A stretch of DNA of 64,000 nucleotides from Longicatena caecimuris (GCF_004341945.1 NZ_SMBP01000006.1:81753-145752), one strand, 5' to 3'; numbered from the stretch's first letter, positions 26,026-33,792 are shown. The notes: generated by a model not told the origin, from the sequence alone. Numbers and translations: made by a program.

Positions 26026-26291
26026 AAAAAAAGCTTTCATCCAAAGGACGAAAGTTACCTTACGTGTTTCCACCTTAGTTCATTGATGCCTCACAGCACC
26101 AACCTCTTCGAGTACCAACATACTCTAGCACGATAACGGGTGCAGGGTCATTTCCGATTTCAGCTACTGAAGTTCCCTGAAACTGCTCCAAGATGTGTTC
26201 GTGAATAGTTATGCATATCTTTCTTCCACCAATGAAAGACTCTCTGTCATGTTCCCTAAACCTACTATTTCTTTTCGACGCATTCATATTC
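26026..26291 (-). promoter_or_regulatory. T-box riboswitch leader, probable histidine specifier
   Basis: The minus-strand leader runs from the transcript start near 26291 to a terminator. It has Stem I landmarks (AGAGAGTC near 26240, GAACACATCTTGGAG near 26190), a T-box sequence AAGGTGGAAACACG (about 26063-26076), and a terminator stem CTTTCGTCC/GGATGAAAG (26034-26054) followed by seven Ts (26026-26032). In CACATCTTGGAG both overlapping triplets CAC and CAT are His codons, fitting a his operon. Uncharged tRNA-His should stabilise the antiterminator and allow hisZGDCBHAFIE transcription. Confidence 0.88.
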
Positions 26292-26298
26292 TATATCT

Positions 26299-26327
26299 AT
26301 CTTACTTCCAAGGAATGTAAATGTCAA
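26299..26327 (-). promoter_or_regulatory. his operon promoter
   Basis: Minus-strand TTGACA (26322-26327) and TAAGAT (26299-26304) with 17 bases between. Confidence 0.7.
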
Positions 26328-26585
26328 TCATTATTTTGAAATATTTTCATTTAATCTATGAAATTAATTTACATACTGTATTCCATTTACTTCCTTTACC
26401 TCCCCTTTAAACCATAAAATGATGTTTCTACGAATGGAACTTATATTATGAATATCCTTCGATAATATAGAAATTCTAATGGTACCCATGCTATAGCAAA
26501 ATGAATATACCATACGATTTCTGTATTAAAACAGTGAATGCTTTATTGTTATAAAAACCATAAACCCTATCATAAACATAGAACC
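26328..26585. other. AT-rich spacer without a gene
   Basis: About 250 bases with no coding pattern, no ribosome site leading into a frame, and no strong repeats. Confidence 0.5.
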
Positions 26586-26586
26586 T

Positions 26587-26620
26587 AAAAAAAACCATTC
26601 CTCCTTATGACGAAATGGTT
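26587..26620 (-). terminator. terminator of the DUF3795 gene
   Basis: Minus-strand AACCATT (26614-26620), loop, AATGGTT (26593-26599) and a run of Ts. Outer AACCTAA/TTAGGTT pairing (26582-26588 with 26624-26630) may extend the stem. Confidence 0.75.
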
Positions 26621-26680
26621 CTCTTAGGTTTTACCGCCTTTTCTCTGATGATCGTTTCTATGATGCTATCACAAATGAGA

Positions 26681-27103
26681 CTAGTTATTGTTTACTTTCT
26701 CTGTTACTTCTTCTTCATATGTATCTAGCAGCCTTCGTGCTTCTTGTTCATCCTCACAGCCAAAATATGCCAATGGATAACATATCCCATGTATCTGATT
26801 CAAAAAAATCTTACTAGCCAATTCCATAGGACCCCCATATTTTGCACAGCGAATCGCTGCACGATAAACAGCAGGTTCATCCAGTGCGAACACATCCTTA
26901 TCACAAGGAGCATCATCACAATCCCAACAGCCAGCAATGCCTTTTTCTTTACAACAATGCTGTTGATAACAACCTGTCTTCTGCATATGCCTTGCCAGTG
27001 TTGGATCATTGGATTTACAGCCTTTGCAAAACCAAGCATCTGCGCAAAGCGCACATGCCTTTCCGCAATACCCCAGATTATTCCTTACATCCTTTTCATT
27101 CAT
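26681..27103 (-). CDS. DUF3795 Cys-rich protein
   Basis: This 140-residue protein has at least ten Cys in the first half: CGKACALCADAWFCKGCKS, then GCYQQHCC and CWDCDDAPCDKD. The pattern matches DUF3795, thought to bind zinc or an Fe-S cluster; function is unknown. AGAGGTAACACGA precedes the ATG. It is monocistronic. Confidence 0.75.
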   Translation of the reverse strand: MNEKDVRNNLGYCGKACALCADAWFCKGCKSNDPTLARHMQKTGCYQQHCCKEKGIAGCWDCDDAPCDKDVFALDEPAVYRAAIRCAKYGGPMELASKIFLNQIHGICYPLAYFGCEDEQEARRLLDTYEEEVTEKVNNN

Positions 27104-27183
27104 TCGTGTTACCTCTGTCTTATATCGTTATGCATTTGTTATCTTTATTATAGCATAGGCGATAGATAAAGTAAGCCATTTAC

Positions 27184-27327
27184 TCAGCTTTTTTCATCAT
27201 TTAAAAACTGTTTCAGCGTAATTAAAAAGTCACAGAAGGTTTCCTTTTGTTCATTTGAAAGACTGCGAAAAAACTGGATGATCGCAACTTCTTTTTCATC
27301 TACCTCCATTAGCTGTTTTTCTTCCAT
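27184..27327 (-). CDS. small protein of 47 residues, function unknown
   Basis: The frame begins MEEKQLMEVDEKEVAIIQFF and continues with SLSNEQKETFCDF, a charged amphipathic helical pattern. AAGGAG lies nine bases before the ATG. The LSNEQKETF-type helix resembles the C-terminal helices of small XRE regulators, so it may be a partner or split relative of the regulator at 27655. There is no signal peptide. Confidence 0.6.
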   Translation of the reverse strand: MEEKQLMEVDEKEVAIIQFFRSLSNEQKETFCDFLITLKQFLNDEKS

Positions 27328-27625
27328 ACCACACCACTCCTTCGTTTTATATAGTATAGATTTCCTTAGCAGTTGTCCATAGATAATCTGCTATAAATAG
27401 CAGATTCTACATCCTATTCACCATAATTTCTGATAATTTTACAAAAATTGTAAGTTCTTAGAATAAAAAAGCTTTTTCATAATTTTATAACCATATGAAA
27501 AGAATATAGGACATGTAGAATCTTTTAGGCTCTAAGCTTTAAAGCTTGAAACATTGAATAATTTTTCTAGCTCTCTAAAGTGCTGATGAATACATCTGGT
27601 TATACTAGACATATCGATGTTTCCA
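27328..27625. other. regulatory spacer with three palindromes
   Basis: It holds a 22-bp palindrome with arms AATCTGCTAT/ATAGCAGATT (27385-27406), TTACAAAAATTGTAA (27439-27453) and AAGCTTTAAAGCTT (27534-27547), and no gene. The first lies just upstream of the probable promoter (TATACT, about 27350) of the 47-residue ORF and is a good operator candidate for the neighbouring XRE regulator. Confidence 0.5.
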
Positions 27626-27654
27626 TAAAAAAGAAAACAGCGCCGTTGGCACTG
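27626..27654 (-). terminator. terminator of the XRE regulator gene
   Basis: Minus-strand CAGTGCC, loop AAC, GGCGCTG, then TTTTCTTTTTT, starting right at the stop codon. Confidence 0.85.
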
Positions 27655-28008
27655 TCACTTAATTAGTTTGCGAATCTGTTTGGCTGTCTGAATAAAATCC
27701 TTCTTCCCACAAGCATTTAATCCATCCAACAAGGCCATATACTCCAGCTCATCCTTTTCCTTAACAATACGATGTGGATTATGAAATTCCGGAATTAATA
27801 AAATCTGATTCATATTAATTTCCAACGTCAAACAGATATGAGTTAGTATATCTAATGGCGGCTGTGTATTCCCAGTCACATAAGACGAAATCGAACGTTG
27901 TGTAGAACCTACGATTCCCGCTAATTCTGATTGTGTCATATGTTTCCGTGCTAACCCTTCTTTGATCGCATAACCAATTGCTTGGTTGATCTCCGTTGTT
28001 TTTGCCAT
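27655..28008 (-). CDS. XRE-family helix-turn-helix regulator
   Basis: A 117-residue protein. The HTH spans residues 12-70 (AIKEGLARKHMTQSELAGIV, then TQRSISSYVTGNTQPPLDIL), a lambda-Cro type fold. A short helical C-terminus (ELEYMALLDGLNACGKKDF) may dimerise. AAGGAGTGGGAG precedes the ATG. It is divergent from the SIS-domain gene and upstream of a 47-residue ORF; its target is unknown. Confidence 0.85.
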   Translation of the reverse strand: MAKTTEINQAIGYAIKEGLARKHMTQSELAGIVGSTQRSISSYVTGNTQPPLDILTHICLTLEINMNQILLIPEFHNPHRIVKEKDELEYMALLDGLNACGKKDFIQTAKQIRKLIK

Positions 28009-28180
28009 ACTCCCACTCCTTAAGTATGTACATTATAAAATATTTTGATTAAACATTCTCTACGATACCAAAATAAAGAGTATTATCGTCTATTTATTTT
28101 TACAAATCCACTATAATGTATATTTTTTAGAAAGATTGTGTATATCTGCATAATTTTGCTACGCCTCACTCCATCTTTCA

Positions 28181-28189
28181 TGGTATACT
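28181..28189 (+). promoter_or_regulatory. extended -10 promoter of the SIS gene
   Basis: TGGTATACT lies 25 bases before the ATG; a -35 is not clear. Confidence 0.5.
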
Positions 28190-28213
28190 GAATGCAAAGA
28201 AAGAAGGTGCATT

Positions 28214-28939
28214 ATGGAGTTTTTTAAAACCTATCACGAAGTTGTGATGAAGGCGATGGAAAATGCCACAAAAACCAATGAAGATGCCATTGAAAAAGGC
28301 GCAAAACTGATGGCAGATGCTGTCCAAAATGGTCATACCTTATATACCTTTGGAACAGGCCATTCCCACATGATCGGTCAGGATGTGTACGCAAGAGCTG
28401 GTGGTTATGCAAAAATTTATCCAATCGTTGAGATTGAGATGACTTTGGCAACCCATCCTACCAAGAGTACCCATGTGGAACGTACGGCAGCTTACGCTGA
28501 TGTATTGGATGTGTTATATCACATAGAAGATGGCGATGTCATCATCGCCACAAGCAACTCCGGACGTAATCCTTTGGTGATTGAGTATATGATGCGTGCA
28601 AAAGCAAAAGGTGCTAAGATTATTGCGATTACTTCCTTATCTCATTCAAAGACGATCAAAAGCCGTCATGAGAGTGGCAAGCGTCTGTTTGAGTTAGCTG
28701 ATGTTGTCTTAGATAATGTCGCTCCTTATGGCGATGCCGGAGTGGATATTGATAAGGAAACACGTATGGGGCCAATCAGTACGCTGACCGGATGCTATCT
28801 GGCACAATTGCTGATGGGATGCTTTGTGGAAGATTTGAAACAGCGTGGGGTAGATGCTCCCGTGTTTAAATCCAGTAATATGGATGGAGCAGACGCCTAT
28901 AACCAAAAGCTGTTTGATGCCTACGTTATTAAAAAGTAG
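28214..28939 (+). CDS. SIS-domain sugar isomerase family protein
   Basis: A 241-residue single SIS domain of the UPF0309 kind. The sugar-phosphate loop is TFGTGHSHMIGQDVYARAGG (residues 45-64), and TSNSGRNPLVIEYM is the second SIS phosphate motif. Such proteins bind phosphosugars and are often isomerases or regulators in amino-sugar metabolism. The convergent ROK-family gene downstream would fit amino-sugar use, but they are not co-transcribed. GAAGGTG precedes the ATG. Confidence 0.82.
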   Translation: MEFFKTYHEVVMKAMENATKTNEDAIEKGAKLMADAVQNGHTLYTFGTGHSHMIGQDVYARAGGYAKIYPIVEIEMTLATHPTKSTHVERTAAYADVLDVLYHIEDGDVIIATSNSGRNPLVIEYMMRAKAKGAKIIAITSLSHSKTIKSRHESGKRLFELADVVLDNVAPYGDAGVDIDKETRMGPISTLTGCYLAQLLMGCFVEDLKQRGVDAPVFKSSNMDGADAYNQKLFDAYVIKK

Positions 28940-28949
28940 AATGCTTTGC

Positions 28950-28996
28950 AGGTAACAGATCCTCTGGGAGATTGAAAAGCGATTTGATCTTTACCT
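28950..28996 (+). other. stable hairpin after the SIS gene
   Basis: AGGTAA-c-AGATC (28950-28961) pairs with GATCT-TTACCT (28986-28996), 11 bp with one bulge, but no U-run follows. It may be part of a structured 3' region with the next hairpin. Confidence 0.5.
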
Positions 28997-29017
28997 ACAT
29001 AGAAAACAAAATAGAAA

Positions 29018-29103
29018 AGCTGGTTAAAAACAGTAAGTGAATCCCTAAGTTTAGACATCCAAGGAAAGGAAGTCAGTAATACACTTACGAACCAGCTTTT
29101 TTT
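29018..29103. terminator. long composite hairpin with two-way U-runs
   Basis: AGCTGGTT (29018-29025) pairs with AACCAGCT (29090-29097), and inside it GTAAGTG (29033-29039) with CACTTAC (29082-29088), enclosing 42 bases. T7 follows on plus and TTTTC on minus. It terminates the convergent SIS and ROK genes, but the large interior is more than a terminator needs; a small RNA is possible. Confidence 0.65.
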
Positions 29104-29135
29104 GTATGCTTTTTTTTATTTAAACGATGCATGCC

Positions 29136-30023
29136 TTAAGCATGAAAGACAAGATAGGCAGCCCCAATCAATCCACAATCTTCATCCAATTGTGCTTTTA
29201 CCACCTTCACATTATCTTTTAAGGCATCATATACTTTTTCTTTCACACGTGCTTCCATCTCTTCAATAAAGCCCTCAATCTTTAATGCTACACTACCACT
29301 TAAGACAAAGATATCCGGATCTAAAACAGCATAGAAAGTCGCCATTAAATTTGCCAAATACTCCTTGGCATCCTCCATGATCTGCATTGCTGCCACATTG
29401 CCCTGTTTTGCCAAATCATTGACTTCACCGGCATGCGCAACCGTTAAACCGGCTTCTTGTGCACGTTTGGTAATGGCAGTACCACTGGAAATAGATTCAA
29501 TGCTGCCTTTCTTTAAATCCCCCTGTGAAGGTCCATCTTTCCAAAAGATACAATTCGCAATTTCTTGGGCAAAGCCCCGGGAACCATGGAAAAGCTGTTT
29601 ATCAATAGCTAAACCAGTACCGATACCTGTCGATATCGTTAAAAACTGTACATGCGAATATCCTTTTCCTGCCCCGATTGCAGCCTCTGCCAAACAAGCC
29701 AGATTTGCATCATTTTCTAAAATAACCGGCACTTGACACACTGTGGATAACTCCTTGGTAAGAGGAAGATGATGCCAGCCAGGAAGATTGGGCGGAGTTA
29801 AGACTACCCCATGTACCAGATCCAAAGGCCCTGGACAAGATACGCCAATCCCTTTTACCGTATGTCCAAAAGCGGCAATCGTATCTGCTATTCTTTGAAA
29901 CGTGATAGCAGGATGAAGGGGATCTGTCGCAAACTGTTCGCGTTGTAAAACTTCATAAGCTTCATTAATCAGTGCTACTCTGGTATTTGTACCACCGATA
30001 TCAATACCCACTGCATAATTCAT
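29136..30023 (-). CDS. ROK-family protein (sugar kinase fold) lacking the zinc motif
   Basis: A 295-residue ASKHA-fold protein with the N-terminal phosphate motif GIDIGGTNTRVAL, the substrate region ENDANLACLAEA (catalytic Asp) and a TISTGIGTGL phosphate 2 motif. Typical ROK kinases bind zinc through GH and CxCGxxGCxE; here the segment reads AQEIANCIFWKDGPS then KKGSIESISSG, so the His and the Cys cluster are missing. Zinc-free ROK proteins exist, so kinase activity is plausible but the sugar is unknown. It has no DNA-binding domain. It lies downstream of the PTS/aldolase operon on the same strand, with a terminator between. Confidence 0.8.
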   Translation of the reverse strand: MNYAVGIDIGGTNTRVALINEAYEVLQREQFATDPLHPAITFQRIADTIAAFGHTVKGIGVSCPGPLDLVHGVVLTPPNLPGWHHLPLTKELSTVCQVPVILENDANLACLAEAAIGAGKGYSHVQFLTISTGIGTGLAIDKQLFHGSRGFAQEIANCIFWKDGPSQGDLKKGSIESISSGTAITKRAQEAGLTVAHAGEVNDLAKQGNVAAMQIMEDAKEYLANLMATFYAVLDPDIFVLSGSVALKIEGFIEEMEARVKEKVYDALKDNVKVVKAQLDEDCGLIGAAYLVFHA

Positions 30024-30157
30024 AAATTTACCTAGTATAAGAACATCCTTCCTATACCTATCCTTTCTTTCATATTTTTTAAGTTGTACTGCCTGTTTAT
30101 AAGGATTCCTTTAAAAGCTGTACTAGCAATATCCTTCTTGTGCATGTGCCACCTGCA

Positions 30158-30250
30158 TCAGCCAAAGTATGCTTTTAGTCATAGCAATTAACATCCAGCT
30201 AAGGATCTATCTTCAGCCAAAGTATGCAATATTAGCAATTGACAAAAACC
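30158..30250. repeat. 55-bp spaced direct repeats in the promoter region of the ROK gene
   Basis: TCAGCCAAAGTATGC occurs at 30158-30172 and 30213-30227; each copy is followed on plus by a spaced AGCAATT. They lie in the 310-base gap upstream of the ROK gene, which otherwise holds no gene. They may be duplicated binding sites or a local duplication including the promoter. Confidence 0.55.
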
Positions 30251-30305
30251 TCACCAGTAGCGCACAACATCCATCACAGCACTTAAACAGACATCTTTCA
30301 CTAAG

Positions 30306-30328
30306 AAAAAAAGGGGACTTTCATCCCC
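30306..30328 (-). terminator. terminator of the PTS/aldolase operon
   Basis: Minus-strand GGGGA, loop TGAAAG, TCCCC, then seven Ts. Confidence 0.85.
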
Positions 30329-30336
30329 AAAGCAGA

Positions 30337-31206
30337 TTATTCGTAATAGCACTTCACTTTGTCGTTGGAGTTGAACAAGCGAATTTTTTCTTCGACTACT
30401 TTTCCACAAGCTTCCATTGCGTCTGGATAGATTTCCAGTGGTTCGCGATAGCCTGGATTTTCTGCCAATGTCTTACGACACTGTGTATAGAAAGCAACCT
30501 TGATATCGCTGGAAATATTGATCTTGCAAATACCATTTGCTACAGCTGCCGCAATTTCTTCATCCTTGTTACTAGATCCACCATGTAATACCAATGGTAC
30601 ATCTACCTGATTTGTAATGTCTTTTAAGATGTCAATGCGTAATTCTGGTTTCATATCTTTTGGATAAATACCATGTGCGGTACCAATTGCTACAGCGAAA
30701 GTATCAATACCCGTATCTTCAATAAACTGTTTTGCTTCTTCTGGCACGGTATAGATAACACCTTCCGTTCCACCTTCAATGGAATTGCCAGTAGTACCAA
30801 TGGTTCCTAATTCAGATTCTACGGATACATTTACGATATGTGCGGTTTCTACAACCTTCTTTGTAATCGCTACATTTTCTTCATAAGGCAGCTTAGATGC
30901 ATCGATCATAACCGAAGTCATGCCGGCACGGATAGCACGTACAGCAGTTTCATAAGAATCTCCATGATCAAGGTGGATACATACCGGTACATCTGTCTGT
31001 GCTGCTTCGTAGATCATTGCCTGAATCTGTGCATTTCCCACGAAGTTAAATTCATCTGGACTCATTTCCAGGATAACCGGACTCTTTAATTCTTTCACTT
31101 TCTTCATTACAACTTTTAACAGCTGGTCTGAACCGATATTGAATGCAGGTACAGCAAAGTGATTCTTCTGTGCGACTTTTAATAAGTCTTTCATATTCAT
31201 TAACAT
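30337..31206 (-). CDS. class II ketose-bisphosphate aldolase (first paralogue)
   Basis: A 289-residue zinc aldolase that splits fructose 1,6- or tagatose 1,6-bisphosphate into two triose phosphates. Zinc ligands and neighbours lie in CIHLDHGDS, GTAHGIYP and VPLVLHGGSSN; the phosphate site NISSD is near the C-terminus. The length and ALS-free pattern fit the GatY/KbaY/FbaA group; the exact bisphosphate cannot be told. It follows a second aldolase and PTS IIB and IIC genes in one operon. AAAGGAG lies ten bases before the ATG. Confidence 0.85.
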   Translation of the reverse strand: MLMNMKDLLKVAQKNHFAVPAFNIGSDQLLKVVMKKVKELKSPVILEMSPDEFNFVGNAQIQAMIYEAAQTDVPVCIHLDHGDSYETAVRAIRAGMTSVMIDASKLPYEENVAITKKVVETAHIVNVSVESELGTIGTTGNSIEGGTEGVIYTVPEEAKQFIEDTGIDTFAVAIGTAHGIYPKDMKPELRIDILKDITNQVDVPLVLHGGSSNKDEEIAAAVANGICKINISSDIKVAFYTQCRKTLAENPGYREPLEIYPDAMEACGKVVEEKIRLFNSNDKVKCYYE

Positions 31207-31227
31207 AAGTATTTCGCTCCTTTTCCC

Positions 31228-32082
31228 TTATAGGGATTTCCCTTGTGATTTTGATAGTTTGATGTAATGCTTAATGATTTCCTGACTGTCTTTTTCTACC
31301 TGATGCATCATTACCCAGTAATTGATGTCAGGGTCTTTTGCTAACTGTTGTTTGATACTTGCGACATTGGCATTCATGAAGTCACAGCCAACGTTGATTT
31401 TATTAATACCATATTGAACACAATTTTCTATATTCTGATCCCCTGAGCCACTGCCGCCATGCAGCACCAATGGCATGTTTGTTAATGCTTTGATTTCTTT
31501 TAGACGTTCAAAGTCAAATTCCGGCACATAGCCTTTTGGATAGTTGCCGTGTGATGAACCAAAGGAGATGGCTAAGGCATCCACTCCGGTTTCCTGGGCA
31601 AAACGCAATGCCTGTTGTGGATTGGTTTTCATATCCTCATTCGTAAAGTTATCCCCTGCACTTGCGCCCATGCAGCCGATTTCCCCTTCTACACTGGCGT
31701 CAAACTGTTTGGCGAAGTCAACAATTTCGCGCGTCATGCGAATATTGCCTTCTAGATCATAACGTGAAGCATCGACCATAACACTGCTGTAACCATCTTG
31801 CAGGGCTTTTTTTAACAGCCCGACTTCTTCACCATGATCGAAATTTAAGGCAACTTCAACACTCGCACGGTTTGCTAACAGCTTAACGATTGGCGCAATC
31901 AATGCACTGTCACAATGATTGACCATATGCTCCTGCACAATGTTCACAATGATTGGAGCACGCAGCTCTTGTGCTGCGTTGATAACGGCACGCGCCGTTT
32001 CAATATTAAAGCAGTTGATGGCCATAACGGCATAGTTGCCTTCATTGGCACGTTGCAACATGCCTTTCATAGATACGTACAT
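31228..32082 (-). CDS. class II ketose-bisphosphate aldolase (second paralogue)
   Basis: This 284-residue protein has the same fold and zinc positions (ALNFDHGEE, SFGSSHGNYP, MPLVLHGGSGS) as its downstream neighbour but is clearly divergent from it (for instance VGCDFMNAN in place of NISSD). The two are probably different in substrate or form a hetero-complex, as seen for GatY/GatZ-type pairs, though neither lacks the zinc ligands. AAAGGGG precedes the ATG by four bases; a structured RNA sits directly upstream. Confidence 0.82.
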   Translation of the reverse strand: MYVSMKGMLQRANEGNYAVMAINCFNIETARAVINAAQELRAPIIVNIVQEHMVNHCDSALIAPIVKLLANRASVEVALNFDHGEEVGLLKKALQDGYSSVMVDASRYDLEGNIRMTREIVDFAKQFDASVEGEIGCMGASAGDNFTNEDMKTNPQQALRFAQETGVDALAISFGSSHGNYPKGYVPEFDFERLKEIKALTNMPLVLHGGSGSGDQNIENCVQYGINKINVGCDFMNANVASIKQQLAKDPDINYWVMMHQVEKDSQEIIKHYIKLSKSQGKSL

Positions 32083-32095
32083 AGAACCCCTTTCT

Positions 32096-32228
32096 GTTGA
32101 ATGTCACGATTGGTACTGGTTAAGCGTAGGTTTGTTTGAGAAGGCAGGAACAACCCCTTATATCGTCCCTTGCACCTTCAAGGTTTAGCCACCTTTTCTT
32201 AGATAGCACCAATCGTGTTTTTTTCAAC
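32096..32228 (-). ncRNA. structured RNA element in the spacer between PTS IIC and aldolase genes
   Basis: Long-range pairing closes the whole 150-base spacer: CACGATTGGT (minus 32217-32208) with ACCAATCGTG (32114-32105), and outside it GTTGAA with TTCAAC (32228-32223 and 32101-32096). Inside are small hairpins such as GGTggctaaACC and CCTTGaaggtgCAAGG. The element ends four bases before the aldolase ribosome site. I know no family with this pattern. A cis-regulatory RNA or a processing/stability element in the operon is possible. Confidence 0.55.
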
Positions 32229-32236
32229 ATGTTATC

Positions 32237-33325
32237 TTAGGAAATCTTGATATCAGATAAATCCATTTCCTCTTCTACTTCTTCTTCCTGTACTTCATCA
32301 GCAGCAGTTCTTGGTTTCTTAATCAATACCAGCAGAATCGCTGTTACACAAGTACCTGCCAATAGCGCAAACAATGCACCGATTGGATTTGACATTGCCG
32401 GAATTACGAAGACACCACCAGATGGTACAGCACTTGCAACACCTAAGCTAAAGCTGATAGCACCACAGACACCACAGCCGGTTGCTGTACAGATGACCGT
32501 ACGAATTAAGTCGTTCATAGCAATTGGAATAACACCTTCACTAATCATGCACAGACCCATAGGGAAGGCAACTTTGATGTTTTCTACTTCGGTTGAAGTA
32601 TAGATGTTTTTCTTCATGAATTTAGAGAATACGAAGGATAAGGTAATACCTAGTGGAGGTACCATAGCAGCTAATACTTTAATTGCTTCTGGTTCCTGGA
32701 TTCCTTCCAGTAACAGACCATCACAGATTAGGTTAGGTACTTTACTGATAGGTCCACCGAAGTCGATACAGCCAAGTGCACCGATGATGAAGCCATACAG
32801 AACTTTTGCGCTCTTATCAAGACCAGTGATGAAGTTTGTTAAGGCTTCTGTAGCCCAAACGATTGGTGTACCGATAACGAAGTACATCAGCAATCCACCA
32901 AGAATAGCAGATAAGGTTGGAATGATCATCATAGGCATTAAAGCTTCTGCCCAGTGAGGAACTTTCAAGTTCTTGCGGATGAACAGTGCGATGTAACCAA
33001 CGATGTAACCACCGACCATACCGCCTAAGAAGCCGGCTCCTAAGAAGGATGCAATCTGTCCCATTAAGAAACCTGGGGCGATACCTGGACGATCAGCGAT
33101 TGAGTATGAGATGTAACCGGCGATAAAGGATGGCAATAGGCCCATTCCCAGAACACCAAGTGAAGTTAAAGCACTTGGAATTGTCATTTTACTTAAATCT
33201 GTAACAACTTCGCCACCCATTAAATTACCAATGGCAATCAATAGACCACTTGCTACAACCAGCGGCAGCATGTAGGAGATGGCAGTGAGGGCATGTCTTT
33301 TCAATTCTGCTCCCAATTTTTTCAT
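32237..33325 (-). CDS. PTS fructose-type transporter, EIIC component
   Basis: A 362-residue membrane permease of the fructose (Fru) PTS family with about nine helices. It begins LKRHALTAISYMLPLVVASG and has the family segments GFLMGQIASFLGAGFLGGMVGGY-like glycine-rich helices and the conserved GPISKVPN region near residue 196. It ends with an acidic cytoplasmic tail (EEEVEEEMDL). The IIB gene is 20 bases upstream; no IIA gene is present here, so a IIA must come from elsewhere. The sugar enters as a phosphate and probably goes to the adjacent aldolases. Confidence 0.88.
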   Translation of the reverse strand: MKKLGAELKRHALTAISYMLPLVVASGLLIAIGNLMGGEVVTDLSKMTIPSALTSLGVLGMGLLPSFIAGYISYSIADRPGIAPGFLMGQIASFLGAGFLGGMVGGYIVGYIALFIRKNLKVPHWAEALMPMMIIPTLSAILGGLLMYFVIGTPIVWATEALTNFITGLDKSAKVLYGFIIGALGCIDFGGPISKVPNLICDGLLLEGIQEPEAIKVLAAMVPPLGITLSFVFSKFMKKNIYTSTEVENIKVAFPMGLCMISEGVIPIAMNDLIRTVICTATGCGVCGAISFSLGVASAVPSGGVFVIPAMSNPIGALFALLAGTCVTAILLVLIKKPRTAADEVQEEEVEEEMDLSDIKIS

Positions 33326-33345
33326 TTCAATTTTCCTCTCTTTCC

Positions 33346-33657
33346 TTATTTATTTAATTCAGCTTCGATTTTCTGAAGTAACTGTTTTGGCGCTTTTACG
33401 CAAACATTGGTTGGAACCTTAACAGTTCGTTTCCCCTCGAATCGTTCTGTTCCCGTGATGGCAATGTCAATTGCCAGGATGACAACATCGGCAGCTTTGA
33501 TTTCTTCCGGTGTTAATTCATCTTCGGTTCCAATAGTCCCTTGAGTTTCTACGTGAATCGTGTGTCCCAGACTTTCAGCAGCACGAATCAGTTTTTCTTT
33601 CGCAATATACGTATGAGCAATACCGGATGTACAAGCAGCAACAGCAACTATTTTCAT
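33346..33657 (-). CDS. PTS fructose-type EIIB component
   Basis: A 103-residue cytoplasmic phosphocarrier. The phosphorylated Cys lies in VAACTSGIAHTYIAKEKL, the Fru-type IIB motif. It passes phosphate from a IIA domain to the incoming sugar at IIC. It is the first gene of the PTS/aldolase operon; AAAGGAGG lies before the ATG. Confidence 0.92.
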   Translation of the reverse strand: MKIVAVAACTSGIAHTYIAKEKLIRAAESLGHTIHVETQGTIGTEDELTPEEIKAADVVILAIDIAITGTERFEGKRTVKVPTNVCVKAPKQLLQKIEAELNK

Positions 33658-33686
33658 TTGTACGTCCTCCTTTCTTAACTGTCTAT

Positions 33687-33786
33687 ATTATAATCGTAAG
33701 AAAGGAAGTGGGATTATTTCTATGGGGCTTTTTAATGCGGTAATTTTTCCCTTATTTTAAAAAGGGGCGGAAATAATAATGCGGTA
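33687..33786 (-). promoter_or_regulatory. PTS operon promoter and upstream direct repeats
   Basis: A minus-strand TATAAT (33687-33692) has no good -35, as in activated promoters. Upstream, TAATGCGGTA (plus-strand reading) occurs twice, at 33733-33742 and 33777-33786, 44 bases apart, each followed by a T-run. They are candidate activator sites. Confidence 0.5.
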
Positions 33787-33792
33787 TTTTTT

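Noticed and set aside
29018..29103. Small SRP RNA
   Set aside because: The GGAAG/AGCA apical motif of SRP RNA is not present in the proper loop.
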